Positions 34,614 to 47,200 of a stretch of DNA of 64,000 nucleotides are shown here, in pieces; the stretch's first letter is position 1; each line of letters begins with the position of its first letter. Source of the DNA: Leptodontidium sp. MPI-SDFR-AT-0119 (taxonomy: Eukaryota > Ascomycota > Leotiomycetes > Helotiales > Leptodontidiaceae); the NCBI GenBank assembly GCA_020726505.1, contig JAHLEZ010000002.1, forward strand, positions 806,001 through 870,000, written 5' to 3'. Under the pieces are notes generated by a model. The model did no database searches. It worked only from the letters and a program-made list of their open reading frames with translations, and was not told the origin of the DNA. The position numbers and the translations under genes are program-made.

Positions 34614-37600
34614 ATGCTCGCCTCTTCTGCAGGCCCCCTGCCTGGGTCGCCTCATCGACCGCACCCTCGAAGACCTCCGCCGCAACTTTCCGTGAGTCTA
34701 CTCCATGACCGTTCAGTTCCAATGGAGGACGCGGCCGATGCTCAGGTTGGGACGGATGGCAGGCCAGCTCTCGCAGCTGCAGCGCGACAGTCTTCGGACG
34801 AAAGTTATGATTCAGGAGAGAGCGCAGATGGGTGGTTCGACAGAGCCAACAAGCGTGTTGGTAGAGGCCTAGGCTTCCTTGGGATGGAGGACGGTCAGTA
34901 ACGTACGATTCCAATGATAGCCCTACCTGTTACCTAACCTCCGTGTTAAACAGACGAGCCGCCATATTTTCTTCCTCATAATAGCAACAACTCGAACGAT
35001 GCCTCCATGGATAGGTCAATATTACAAACCCGCCAAAGTACCTCCCAGCCTCAGAGATTCCAACATTCAGTCTCTGGTGGTAGCAGTATAGGCGACTATA
35101 GGAGCGTGATTGACGACTTGACCATCGAAAATCGAAAATTGAAACAGGAGCTTCGGAAGTTGAAGAAGTCCAACGAGACACAACTGCAAGAAGACAAACT
35201 ATTCGAGCTTAAGATTCATGCCACACTATCGGCCCGGAAGCGAAAGGAGTTAGAGGACGTACTTGGTTCCTTTGCTTTAAGCATTGATGTACCTTCAGAG
35301 AAAACTACTACCAAATCCCAAGATTCCGAGATCACAAACTCTTACAGCGCTCTCGACCACACCAAAAAGTCCGCTGCCAAGCATTCATCACCGTCGAATA
35401 CATCGACCTCTCGAATTCCCGATTCAGCATATGCCTCCATGTCTAACTCTGGGCCAACTTCCCTATTCACGCCCACAAATCGTCATGGAATCGAAGGGAG
35501 GAAGCCTAGCCAACCAGCGGTCAAAACAGACCAGAACATACACTCCTTTCTGCACAATATCCCGGAGGGCCTGCTGCCTAAGCACTCGCCTGTCATCACC
35601 GAAAGACAAAAGAAGAAGCTCGTGGTTCAACGGTTGGAAGAACTTTTTACAGGCAGAAAGGGTCTAATTGTTGGGGCTCACAGTCAGCCCCTGCAGCAAC
35701 AGGAGGTATCAGCGTCAGCAGCAAAAGCCGATGAAGCTGCGAACAATGGCGTATCTCCTATCGAAGGCCACCGTGAGGCACACATGCTGCCAAATATTAC
35801 GGATGTGGACAGCAGCAAGCCAAAAGACTTTGCAGGGCCTTCAGGGAACAAGATCCCTGCGGATGCATACGGTTCTAATGCTTCTGACGAGCCGTCACCA
35901 AGCGATTCCACCCCAAGCCAACGGCCAACTAGGCCTCTGGATTTGGACCCAGATCGAGCTCAAATCCCGTCAGAGAACGTTGACTATATTCGTCACCTTG
36001 GACTTTCCACACCGAAATTCAACAGCGAGACTTCTTCTGATTCGTCTGCTGCTGCCGATGCAGATGGATGGATCTACTTGAATCTGCTTGTCAGCATGGC
36101 CCAATTGCATATCATCAACGTTACACCGGATTTCGTGCGCGAAGCCCTATCGGCTGTCAGTGAGAGATTTCAAGTATCCCAGGACGGGAAGAAAGTGAGG
36201 TGGAGGGGCGGCACCCAAGGCACACGAATGAGCAGCGATGATGGTGCAAGCACCGCGGCAAACCAGACTCCAGACAACAGTGATAATTTGGATGAGCATA
36301 ATAGGAAAAGACGCAAGGTTGACGCGAGGAAGTTTGCACCGGTACCTGTCGATGCTCCGGACGCTGAGACCAATCACAACAAACCGATACAATCATTCCA
36401 TTATAAGCCACTCTTCCATCATGCCGAGTCATCCGGAGGTTTCATATCTTCGGACGAAAGTGAATCTCTATTCGACTACAATGCAAGGAAGGGAGATGGC
36501 CCGCGGAGCGCTTCAGCCGATCCACGGATCTGGCGAAGTGGCCTGGATCAGAAATCTGCGAAAGAAAAGCAAGATGCGGGACTACTTGTGTACTACAGTG
36601 GTGCAAAGTTCTGCACAGATCTTTCCGGCGACCGTGATCGAGCGTCAACCGCTCTCCAAGTTTCTGCTGCCGACGAGGATGATTGTTCTAACGGCCAGCA
36701 GGGCGCTTTAGGAGACACTTCTCAAAAGGATGCCCCCCCTTTCGAAAGAACGCCCTCAGGTTCAATGCTGCCTTTTAGGCCCTTCAAGGACTATTCGAAA
36801 GGCGCTAGCATACTTGGACTTGGTGTTCCTCGTCCAACGACTCCGGACCTCCTCAGTGATCAAACAGGTGAAGATTTTCTTTTCGTCGCTTCGGCTAGTA
36901 GCACAGCTCCGCCAAATCACCGACAAGCCTTCGACTCTACTGGCCTCGGTGGGACAAGGCCAGCGGATCATTTCATTATGAAAGTTGAAACCCGTCGAAC
37001 CATACGAGATGGTTATCAGCCTAACAGCTTTTCAAGATTTTCACCATCAGATTCTATGCAGAAGGAATTCCTCCATACAATCCCAAGGTCCTCTCTGGAT
37101 TCCTTCTTCGAGCCAGCCTTGCAGACGAAGGTAGCATCTGCGGCTAAACCTGCCAAGACTTCAGTTCTGGAGAGTTTACCAGTTCGGACAGAGATCCTCT
37201 CTTCGCAACTGAGACACTTGGAACCGTCTGAACTACCTCCTCCGCTCGGCTATCACACCGCTTGTTCCAGTTCGGACGAGGATTCGGACAGCAGCGATTG
37301 CTCATCGCAGTCGTTGCGCTTGCAACACAAGAAAAGCCACCCTCAATTATCGTATGCTTCATCTAGACTATTCGAACATCCACCCTGGGCACAACGTTAT
37401 CCCGACGGTGGATTCTCTGATGGTGACGAGAGCGATGATTGCGACGACGATGATGATGGCGAGGGTAGCATTGATATGCTAGCGGAGGCACGAGGACTTG
37501 ACCCCGAAACCGTGGCTGCTAAGGAGAAGGAATTCGAGATGTGCATTGATGACAAAGGCACAGATGCGGCGACGATTAATGAGAGTGTTCCCCCAAGTTT

Positions 37601-37682
37601 CCGGGGTGCTTTTCGGAGGAGTACGATTAGTGATGTTCCTACCAGCTCGCCGAGCTTGGATGCGGAAGAGGATGATGATTGA
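34614..37682 (+). CDS. frq: FREQUENCY circadian clock protein
   Basis: Two exons (34614-34893, 34954-37682) give 1002 residues. The homology to Neurospora FRQ is collinear: HPRRPPPQLSVSLLHD, ADGWFDRANKR, the coiled coil after YRSVIDDLTIENRKLKQEL (about 141-163) needed for dimerisation, KKKLVVQRLEELFTG (about 310), QIPSENVDYIRHLGL (about 430) within the casein kinase 1-binding part, YLNLLVSMAQLHIINVTPDF, VRWRGGTQGTR, a basic nuclear signal KRRKVDARK (about 543), and LLVYYSGAKFCTDLSGD. The C-terminus is acidic and Ser-rich. FRQ with FRH and CK1 represses the white-collar complex to close the clock loop. A second in-frame ATG at 34722 (Met37) could give a shorter form, as Neurospora makes long and short FRQ. 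The frame is intact over its whole length. Confidence 0.96.
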
Positions 37683-38265
37683 TATTGCTACAGTTGGAAA
37701 AGAGGCCGATTTGGGTCTGCATTGATTGGGCTTAGCGAGGTGTTGTGGTTATGGGTTTGGTTTCTGGAACTGGAAAATGATCATGAGATATCCACAATTT
37801 GCGAGCACAGTGAGCGAGCGAAAATTTCTTGCATATGCATTGGGAGCGAAGCGCATTGACGATTAATTGACAAATGGCGCTTTGGTATCGGCTGGCTTAC
37901 GAGATTCTTGGGCAATGTATTATTTCTAGCTAAATATGATAATGAGATGTGTGGGACGTGTAATTTGGATTTAGACATTGAAGTGAAGTGAGGTGTGGTG
38001 AAATTGGATTCAGCGCGAAGTATAACAATACACTCTTTGCTTTAAAAAATAGAAATAGTCTGCGACTAAAGAAGAGAAGGTAATGAATGAATGAGAGGGG
38101 TTAAGGGCATTGTGTAGTCAAGATGTAATGTGCGCGCTTGAGGCCGGAGAGAACCGCACATGGTGAGTGAGGAGCGGGTCTGGTTTAAGCGTGTTGCCTT
38201 TGTTCTGCGGATCGAATGAGAGCCAAATACCATTGAATCTGGTTGAGAAGCCCAATTTATGTCCG

Positions 38266-38302
<37 letters not shown>

Positions 38303-38821
38303 GACATAGAATAGAGAGGGTATTGTGTTAAGAGAATAGATGATATCTGAGATGTTGTGTTACCTACCTGTGTGTGATGTGTGATGAAGAGACTCTGAGT
38401 AAGTGGAGATGAATCTACCGTCTTATAGACCTAGACTTGCTTGAGTGAGGATGCTTGCTGTCTTCGTGTCTTACCGTATCCAGAATTCTTACAGTAGAAT
38501 CAAAACGCCGCCTGTATGCTCCTTGTCCGTATAACGCCTTCCAATCCCGTTCCATGTCTGGTGAATGTTGATGCATCGGCTTGTATCCCATTCCTTGTCT
38601 CCGTGCTAATTCCTCGAGCTGCGATTTCTGGGTGTCGTAGCCAATACATGGTCTCGGCTGTATTGATACACCTTTCAAGGTGTCACGTCAAGCTTCCGTC
38701 CCATCACAGCTTCCCATCCCATCTCATCTCCGTCGTCCCATCCCATCCTCTCATCCGAAGTATGCATTCGTCTCAAGAACTTTAGCTTCCTACCCAGTCC
38801 TGCCTCTCCCCTCCCCTCGTC
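37683..38821. other. Intergenic, 3' side of frq
   Basis: No gene is supported. Holds a TG microsatellite. In Neurospora an antisense transcript starts in the region 3' of frq; nothing in the sequence proves one here. Confidence 0.45.
38269..38298 (+). repeat. Microsatellite (TG)15
   Basis: Thirty bases of perfect TG dinucleotide repeat. Confidence 0.95.
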
Positions 38822-39281
38822 TCACTTCCTCGTCGTCCCTCTAAACTGATCCTTCAACTCTTCCATATAATACCTCAAAAACCGCTGCGCATCCGGCTTC
38901 GGCGCATCGATGTTCGTGCCGCCCATCTCGGACGGATCTTCGAGCTTCTCGCCGCGCTGGATCTCGTGGACTTTCTTGTGCACGCGCTTTACGACTTTGT
39001 GGAAGGTTGTTGAGTTGAGGAGCTGGGTGGTGGGTGTTAGTAAGTCAGTCGTTGGGAGAATTGGACTATTGTGAATTTGAATTTGCATGCAGCCTGGGAT
39101 AGGCTGGCAGTGTTGGTTGAAGGATGGACGGGTTGCGCTGGCTGGACCGGAATGGGCTGGACGTACTCTTGCTGTTAACCAGACCTGTTATGGTTGTCAG
39201 TACCAAGATATATTCGAGTATTTGCGGAGCAGGCAAGGTGTTTTATTATTATTTTACCTCTGCTAATCGTAGCCAAACCAT
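38822..39281 (-). CDS. Small conserved protein, possibly mitochondrial Mrx7-like
   Basis: Three exons (39281-39258, 39184-39167, 39022-38822) give 80 residues. The middle exon is only 18 nt. Intron 2 has a perfect TTACTAACACC branch region 13 nt before its acceptor, which supports the model. The joined N-terminus reads MVWLRLAEVWLTARLLNS, followed by TTFHKVVKRVHKKVHEIQ and, near the end, MGGTNIDAPKP and RYYMEELKDQF. A helix, a basic FHK-VHKKV segment and a GGT line remind me of the short fungal mitochondrial Mrx7 group, but I am not sure. The function is otherwise unknown. Confidence 0.72.
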
Positions 39282-40291
39282 CTTCACGTTGGCCAATGTG
39301 TTATCATGGCGATTGAGACCTGGCAAGGTAGGAGTGAGTCCTTCCAGATAGATAGCAATGGAATGAACGATGTTGCGTTGCTGGGTAATTAAAATTAATC
39401 GATGGAGGTGACAAATGCGGAGGCGAAAATATGCCATGACCGGCTTGGTAAAGCTTGGCGGGACGTGGTGGGGTGGGTCGGGCTTTCCTCCCTCAAGTCC
39501 ACTGGTCCCAGGCAGGTATCCTGAGCTAGCTGCAGGTGCAAGTGAGTGTTCTTGAGCTGGCCAGGCCAGAAGCGGATGGACTGGACTCGACTTGGCTTGA
39601 CTTGATCCTTCCAGCTTTATATCCTCACTTTCCTTCTCTTTTCCTCTTCACTTCTTTGCATCTCCCATTCATTCCCCAACTCCACAAACCTCATTCATTC
39701 ACATCCATCTCCACACACTTGCAACCTTTTGTTCCCCCTATCATTCACCCACCCCCGACGTCCTCGCTCCTGACTGACTGACTGTATTCATTCCCTCTCT
39801 TTTGGTTCGTCATTCTTCTTGCTGCACGGCTCCGGACCTGCATCTGCATCTGCATCCTGTAAGGTGGTGCAAGAACAGAACAACACACTACACTGCCTCC
39901 TCCGACATCCGGTCGCATTCATCCCTCACATTCATTCATTCGCAACAACTCTATCCTCCTCTACCTGGAATCAAACAGGAGAAAGAACGCTCTTCGTCTG
40001 AACCGTCTCAAGAGTCATCTGACCTTCTCCCGTCTTCTGCCTTTGTCGACCACCACCGCCGTCTACAGGAATCTACGAGAAATACTCTCAAGGCAAACGC
40101 CACCCTTCCTCTCCCACCCAAAATCCTACTTTTACACACTTGCTCGCGCTTCGAGAGTTGCGGGCCTTGCAAATCTGGATCGTCTACGTGCCTTCAAGAG
40201 GCGTCGCGAGTCTCCTACCGGTTCCCCCAGCTCCTCCTCATCAGAAGACCCCAAGAAATCAAGAAGCAGATCGCCGGCGTGGCTCAACAAG
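39282..40291. other. Intergenic and probable 5' leader of the phosphatase
   Basis: Pyrimidine-rich DNA with several upstream frames. The phosphatase frame is open back to about 40043 but has no ATG before 40292. Confidence 0.45.
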
Positions 40292-41604
40292 ATGCATCGC
40301 AATCGCTCCTCTTCCAAGCGGTCTGGATCCCCAGTCGTTGTTCCTGAAGGCTCTTCCAATGTTGCGCAGCTGGATGGTTCGTGCTTTGGTAAGCCAGCTG
40401 GCGCCAAGTATCAAGATGAGCCTGTCGAAGCAGGACCTCCTCCTCTTCCATCATTCTTGACTTTGACCGATATCGGTAAGTTAATCCCATAATCTTGCAT
40501 TTACATTGTCTGACTTCAATAGAGGTGCGCGACAAGTATGCTGAGCTCACGCGGCTTGAAAACGAGCGTCTTGGTTTGGGCAAAACAGACCCCCAGTGGT
40601 CACGCCGTGACCCTGACCCAGTTCTCGACCGTTACAACAACATCTATCCGTGGGACAACAATCGTATCAAGCTTCAAGTTCCCGAGGGTGTCAACGACTA
40701 CATCAACGCATCTCCTGTTTCGTTGATCTCAACCTCCGAGAAGCAAAGTGACTTGAAGGCTGATGTACAAGACAAATACATCTGTATGCAAGGCCCAAAG
40801 AAGCAAACAGTTGATCACGTCTGGCATATGGTTTGGCATGAACTCGCTGAGCCATATACCTCCTCTCCCGCCGTTGTTATCATGTTGACTCCTACTCATG
40901 CACCAATGCCAGATGACCCAAGCAGAATGTTTGAGAAGTGCTATCAATACTATCCTGTCGATGAGAACTCCCCACCACTGCTCATCAACGAAACAAACGA
41001 ACTTGGAGATGAGTTCAAGGCGACGGTCAGATTTGAAGAGAGATTACCAGGCATCGAAGGCACACCTATTGAGGTCCGAAAGCTCATCATGACGGTTGAT
41101 GGCGAGGAGGATGAGGAGAAGCCAATCTACCATTACCTCTATCCCAACTGGCCCGACTTCGGTGCCCTCGCCGAGGAGAACGTTGCCAGTATCCTGTCCT
41201 TGATGGAACTCTCTCGCAAGCAAAACGGACGTGGTGAGAATGCTCGCCTCATCCACTGCAGTGCTGGTGTTGGACGAACTGGTACATTTGTTGCTTTGGA
41301 GTTCTTGCTTGGAGAGTTGGAGGGTGGAGCTTGGGAAGGTTGGGATAACTCTGAACACACTGTCACCGACCCGGTTTACGAGACCGTCAATCAGTTACGC
41401 ATGCAACGAAAGACCATGGTCCAAGCCTATGATCAATATGCTTTCCTCTACGAGGTCTGCAGAAAGCGTTGGGAGGAGAAGTACAACACCCCTTGCATAG
41501 GCGGCGAGCACACGCACATGAAGCCTATGAACGAGGTCTGTGTTAATGGCCCTGATGAAGATGAGCATGAAGACGCAGGAGAGAGCAGATCCAACAGGTC
41601 CTAG
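40292..41604 (+). CDS. Classical protein tyrosine phosphatase
   Basis: Two exons (40292-40475, 40523-41604) give 421 residues. The N-terminal 80 residues are basic and Ser/Pro-rich and probably disordered. The catalytic domain shows VLDRYNNIYPWDNNRIKL, NDYINAS, YICMQGPKKQTVDHVW, the WPD loop (YPNWPDFG), the P-loop HCSAGVGRTG with nucleophile Cys at about 307, and the Q-loop LRMQRKTMVQAYDQY. It removes phosphate from phosphotyrosine; fungal homologues (Ptp1, Pyp) act on MAP kinases and stress signalling. The start is the first ATG of the frame; an upstream coding exon with an earlier ATG is possible because the upstream frame is open and also basic. Confidence 0.92.
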
Positions 41605-42886
41605 GGGTGCAGACTTGAAAACACCGCATCGCATTGTATGGAGTATGGCGAACACATGCAAATTGTTTCCTTCGCGGTTCTTGTATTATGTACAGCTTTG
41701 ATGGGCTTTCCAGTTTACTATACTGGTTGACCGGGATGTTTCTCTCTCCTGCTTGGGGGTTATGGGATTACGCGTATAGACAGACGATGGCGGCTTCAGC
41801 AATGAATTGAACGAGAAGAATGAATTGAATCGAATTGAACTGAATCAATACCTAAGATGTGTACGCTTGAAGCTGAGGCTTGAGTCCCTTGTGATTGGCT
41901 ACAATCGTCCTCTCCCTTGTCGTGATTTTTAGGTTTACCTTTCCCTGTATGAGCTTCGAAGAAGCTAGGTAGCTTGGCCAAGTTCTGCAAACTACCCCGC
42001 ATGTGCAGTAGTGTGAACTATGAACTGCAGTCCAGGAAGAGGGAGACTAGGTCCTCATCCGATGAGCGCGACCCTTTTCCGTCGGCCGGTGATTGGTTGT
42101 GAGGAGCGGGAAGACTAGAATGAGTAAATGAGTGAGTGAGTGCCAGGTCTAGATCTGGGAATTACCCGAGGTTCAGATGGCGGTACTGTATTATATTGTA
42201 GTGATGTAGATGTAGCGAAGTAGAGTCAAAAATCGGAGAGCTGTTTAGGTTTTGAGTAGAGTGGAGTAGTTTTTGTTAGTTGGGTGGTTTTGGTGGAGTG
42301 ATTTTGGGTTGGTAAGTGTTCTTGTCTTGCTAAACTTTGGAATAACTTCTGTAGGGTTGCTGAGCAGAGGACAACACTAATAGTTGTAGATGTTCGCATC
42401 TCATTTCAGCAAAGTCTGGCATTCATGAATATTTCCCCCCCTAACAATATGGTTGTATATTGGTCGGTTGGTGGATAGATAGCTCAGATCAGATCAGATT
42501 TGGAGTCTGTGAGAGAAGTAGGTTCGAGTGGGAGATTAGGTCGCTACTTGTTTTTCTTTTTTGGACTAGAAGGCTAGGTACCTACTAGGAGCTTTGCCCC
42601 TCCCTTCTTCCTAGATTGAGAGGTCCGCAAAGGGGTGGTCACTGAGACAAGTGATGGCGGGGTCAGGCTGGCGGGGTAGATAGGTAAGTGGAGAAGTATA
42701 AGTCAACCTTCCCTCCCGTTCTTTCTTCATACTTAAGTACCTAGTTCTTCCGTCTCTGATCCCTTCTGTTGAAAAGACTAGAACAATACTGGTGCTTGAT
42801 TGACTTTCCCAAGTTCGGATCACATCTCTCACTTCATCACCCATACCAACAACCCAATCGCAACTCTCAAGCTCCACACGTCCACT
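41605..42886. other. Intergenic
   Basis: About 1.3 kb with no supported gene. Short GAGT repeats occur near 42120-42140. Confidence 0.5.
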
Positions 42887-43874
42887 ATGTCCAGCAAACC
42901 TGATTTCATCATCGTCCCTGGTGCTTGTAAGCCCTTACTCACCTCTCCTTTTCATAGACAAAAAATGCAAAACCAAATACCAAAGTCAAGTCCAAATCCC
43001 CACAAACACTAAGTAACCTCACTCTTCAATCCAGGGCACTCACCCGACTCCTTCGCCCCAACAACCGCCCTCCTCCAAAAAGCAGGCTTCACAACTCACG
43101 GTATCCACCTCCCCTCCTACGGCGCCTCACCCCCATTGAAATCCTTCGATCCCGACGTCCTCGCCGTACGCGATGTTGTCAACAAAGTCCTCTCGTCAGG
43201 CAAAGACGTGATCATGATCTTCCACTCGTACGGCGGCGTCGTAGGCTGCGAAGCGCTCAAAGAGTACGTGAACGAAGTCAGTACTGGGAAAGGCGGGAAA
43301 CAGGGCTGGGGGAAGGTCAGAAGACTTGTTTTCGTGGCGGCGTTTGCGTTGCCTGAGGGCGGGAGCTTGATGGCTGCGTTGGGCTTTCAGCCGTTGCCGT
43401 GGTTTGAGATTGATGTGAGTTCTTGACTTCCCCTGACTTGACCAACTTCCGAGACGAATGTTTTCTTCCCTTGCCTCGTTCTGTTTTGGTAGTCAAAGAG
43501 GAGTAGGAGGAACTGACGGTGTATTCCTCAATATTCAGGGCGACGTAGTCAATCCCTCCAACCCAAAAGAGATCTTCTACAACGACCTCTCCGACTCCGC
43601 CGCAGCGCCACACATCGCAGCCTTGAAACAACATTCCTACCTCACGTTCACATCGGCCTTGACTACTGCGCCATGGAAGACTATCCCCAGCACGTATATC
43701 CTGTGTGAAAAGGACAATGCGATTCCGTTGCAAGGGCAGGAAGGCATGATTGCGGGTGCGAAACAGGTCGCTCCGGAGGCGTTTGATGTTGTTGAGAGGT
43801 GTGATGCCAGTCATAGTCCGTTTTTGAGTCAGCCAGAGTGGTTGGCAGAGAAATTGGTGGAGAGTGCAAAGTAG
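42887..43874 (+). CDS. Alpha/beta-hydrolase (esterase-like)
   Basis: Three exons (42887-42926, 43035-43414, 43539-43874) give 251 residues. IIVPGAWHSPDSF is the family's N-terminal strand and oxyanion-hole line. The nucleophile is Ser78 in the elbow IFHSYGGVVG. The acid is probably the Asp in ILCEKDNAIP, and the base the His in CDASHSPFLSQP near the C-terminus. This arrangement is that of small fungal and bacterial hydrolases related to salicylate-ester and polyketide hydrolases. The substrate is not deducible. No signal peptide is seen, so the protein is probably cytosolic. Confidence 0.88.
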
Positions 43875-44219
43875 ATGGGTTGTGGTTGAGTATCGAGGCG
43901 AGGAGTGCGGAGAGGTGATGTGTGTGTTGTAATTCTGGCTTGGAAATGGCATGGGAGCAGAAGATTAAATCTTCGACGTTTCTAAGTTCTGCAATGACTA
44001 GTAAATGGATGTTCTCCTGTTATATAGTAAGCTGGTACATGAACAGCATTGCACAAAACTTGCCAAGAGATTGAGAGAAGCAAGGTTCATTAAGCTGTCG
44101 TGATATGTTACATGCATTCAGACCCGAACGCCCAAAATCAAACCCCCCCACTACCTGTGTACCCAACCTCATCCCGTCATCATCTCATCTACACACCCTT
44201 ACCCGTCATGTACTCGTAC
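43875..44219. other. Intergenic between convergent genes
   Basis: 3' flanks of the hydrolase and smc4 genes; nothing else is seen. Confidence 0.5.
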
Positions 44220-47200
44220 TCAAGCCGTGCCGTTGATATAATCCCGGTTTTCGATCGTGACACTCTTAGTCATGTGATTGACTTTATAAACACCAACAAG
44301 GCGAGAAGCGAGCTCGAACATGTTGTTTCGAAGGGAGATGACGATAAACTGGGCATTCTTCGTTCGCTCTTTGATATAACTGGCGACAATCGAGACCTGG
44401 GTATGTTAGTACTTTTCCTGCAAGCGACGTAGGGTGAGATAGACTTACGTTTCTGAAATCCAAAGCGGCATCAATCTCATCCATAACATACAGTGGTGTT
44501 GGCTTGTAATGATGGAGAGCGAAGACCAAAGCCAAACTACTAAGTGTCTTCTCACCACCAGACAAATTGGAGATATTCTTCCACGACTTCTTGGGGGGCA
44601 TGACACTGAAGAGGATACCTTCTGAGAAAGGATCCAAGGAATCGACAAGTTCGAGCTCGGCATTTCCTCCCATGGTGATCATTTGGTACATCTCCTTCAA
44701 GCGTAGAGAGATGGTGCTGAAACCTTCCATGAAGCCCTCAAGACGCAGACGTCTGAGATCATCACATCGCTTCTTCGCTGAATCACGCTGAGCGACTGCA
44801 CTCTGGAGATCGGCATGTCTCGCAGCATGTTCTTCGACTCGTCGGCGATATTCAGCCAGGACACCAAGTTCAACATTGACATTCTGTGTCTTCTCTTCCA
44901 GAGCTGCAATCTCGCTCTTCAGAGTATCCTTGCTCATGTCTGCCAATTCGTCCTTGGTGTAGGAAGGCAACTCCTGAGCTTCGGTTTCTTCGCCCAGGTC
45001 ACTGATATTCTGAAGAGACAGCTTCTCCAACTTCTCATTCCAGTATCTCAGTCTCTTCTGGTTTTCGCCGAGGACCTTCTGGTTCTCCTCTAGCTTGTTT
45101 CGCATCTCAATCTCGATGGCTCGAATCTCGTTGAGAACTCCGGTCTTCTCATCCAACTCAGCCTTGAGGGCATTGAGATCCTTCTTCTTAGCCTTGAGGG
45201 CTTCCGATGCCTCGTCGACCCGAGCTTGATATCCCTCGGCATTCGAGCTCTGGTTCTGGATATCCTCCTCCAAGGCCTCGAGGTCCGAAATGGCAGTCTG
45301 AAGTTCTTTGGTGGCTTTTGCGTGATCCTTCTCATGCTTGGTCTTCTGCTTTTCAGCCTTAGCTCTAGTCACTTCAGCTGTCGATATAGCCTCGCTGAGA
45401 CTGCTGATTTCTTCCTTCAAAGCATCGACCTTTGACTTCTGTGCACGAAGCTGGTCACCACCGACTTCCATGATCTTGTCTTGGAGGGCTTTGATTTCCT
45501 GCTCCACGCTTGAAGTCTCGCTGTGCAATTTCTCGATTTCCTTGTTAAGCTTGGAAATCTCCTTCTCAAGAGATGCCACTCTGTTGTCATCGGTCTTAGA
45601 GGGCTGGTGTTCTTTGCCCAACTCTTTGATGCGGCGTTGAGCATCAGCCAAGTTCCGGGCAGAGCTCTCAACCTCAAGGCCAATCTTTTGCATCTTGGTA
45701 TCAAGGCGAGGAATCTGGTCATTGAGGTCTCGAAGCGAAGACTCCAATTCTCTTTGGCGATCTTGGAATTTTTGGAATTCCTGTTCTAGCCCATCTCTGT
45801 CAACCTCAAGCTTGGCGACTTGCTCTTTTGATGTGTCGGCAACAAGTTTCGAGGACATTAAGCCTTTCTTCACGGTATTACCACCTCCTGACATGGTACC
45901 GGATTTGTCAATTAGCTGACCATCGAGAGTCACAACTCGCCATCTCTTAGCACCATAGGCAATTCGGTTGGCTTGATCAAGATCCTTTGCCACCAAAGTA
46001 TTTTGAAGCGAATGGTAGAAGGCAGGTCGAAATCTATCGTCCTTCGCGTTAATCAAGTCGAAAAGACGAGGTACATTTTCGGGGGTGTCGATTGCCGACA
46101 TGTCTCTGTTGCCGAGCTTGTCGAGACACATGAAGTTACCTCTTCCAAGGTTGGTCTTTCGCAAGTACTCAATACACTGCTGTCCACCTTCAACGGTGTC
46201 CGTAACGAAGTTATCAAGCGCTCCGCAAGCTGTAGAGATTGCAACATCGTATTTCTGGTCAATTGTACCAAGGTTTCCAAGTCGGCCGTGAAATCCATCG
46301 ATACGTCCAGATTCTTTGAGTCGCATGAGGCCGGTAAGAACGTTGCCTTGGGTTTGCGTATTTGAAAGACTAGCGCGCGCCTCGTCTGCCTTTTGACGAG
46401 CTCCAGAAAGTCGGGACCGGAGCTCAGGCTCCTTCTGAAATAGCTTCTGGAGTTCGGATTCAACTTTGGCAGCTTCCTTCTCTAATCTCGATCTCTCCGT
46501 CTTACATTCTTCGAGTTCTGCTAGCTTAGCCTCCCGGCCCTCCTCAATACTAACGAGTTTCGCCTGAGTCTCTTCAAGTGCAACAGCGCCGGCATTGGCT
46601 TTTTCGTGAAGAATAGCAAGCTCACTCTCTGCCACAGCAATAGCAGATTGTTTTTGGTTGATCTTCTCGTTCCATGGCTCGAGGGACTTCTGTTTTGCGG
46701 CGATCTGGTCGGAAAATGCTTGGGTCTTTCCTTTGAGGTTGTCACGAATGACCGCAAGCTCTTTCTCCTCGACTTTCATTCGTTTCTCCATGGCGGTAAT
46801 CTCTTGAGCAGACTTCTCAATCTCGGCGGTGCACTCTTCAATGGTGGATTGGGCGGCCTCGGCAGCAGCTTCAGAAGTGCTGATTGTCTTCTCCAACTTC
46901 TTTTGCTTCCCTGTCAAGAACTTCCGCTTCTCCTCAAACTTGACATGCTCCTGGTCGAACTTTGCCATCTCCTTGACGATAGCTTGAGTGTCCTTTTCGA
47001 TACCTTCAAGCTCTTTTTGTCCCTTCTTGTACTGCTTGTCCAACTGCTTGATTCCATCCTCGTTGCCTTTGTGGTTCTCAAGTTCGGTGTCCAGTTGGGC
47101 TTGCATCTGGCCGATCGCCTCCTCGGTGACATTGATATTATCGCCACACTCGTCGATGTAAAGCTGATAGAGGGCAGATTGCTTCACCGTCAACTCGTTC

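Noticed and set aside
34163..34708. 181-residue frame overlapping the frq start
   Set aside because: Does not begin with ATG, lies in a different frame from frq and has no known domain; at most a leader frame.
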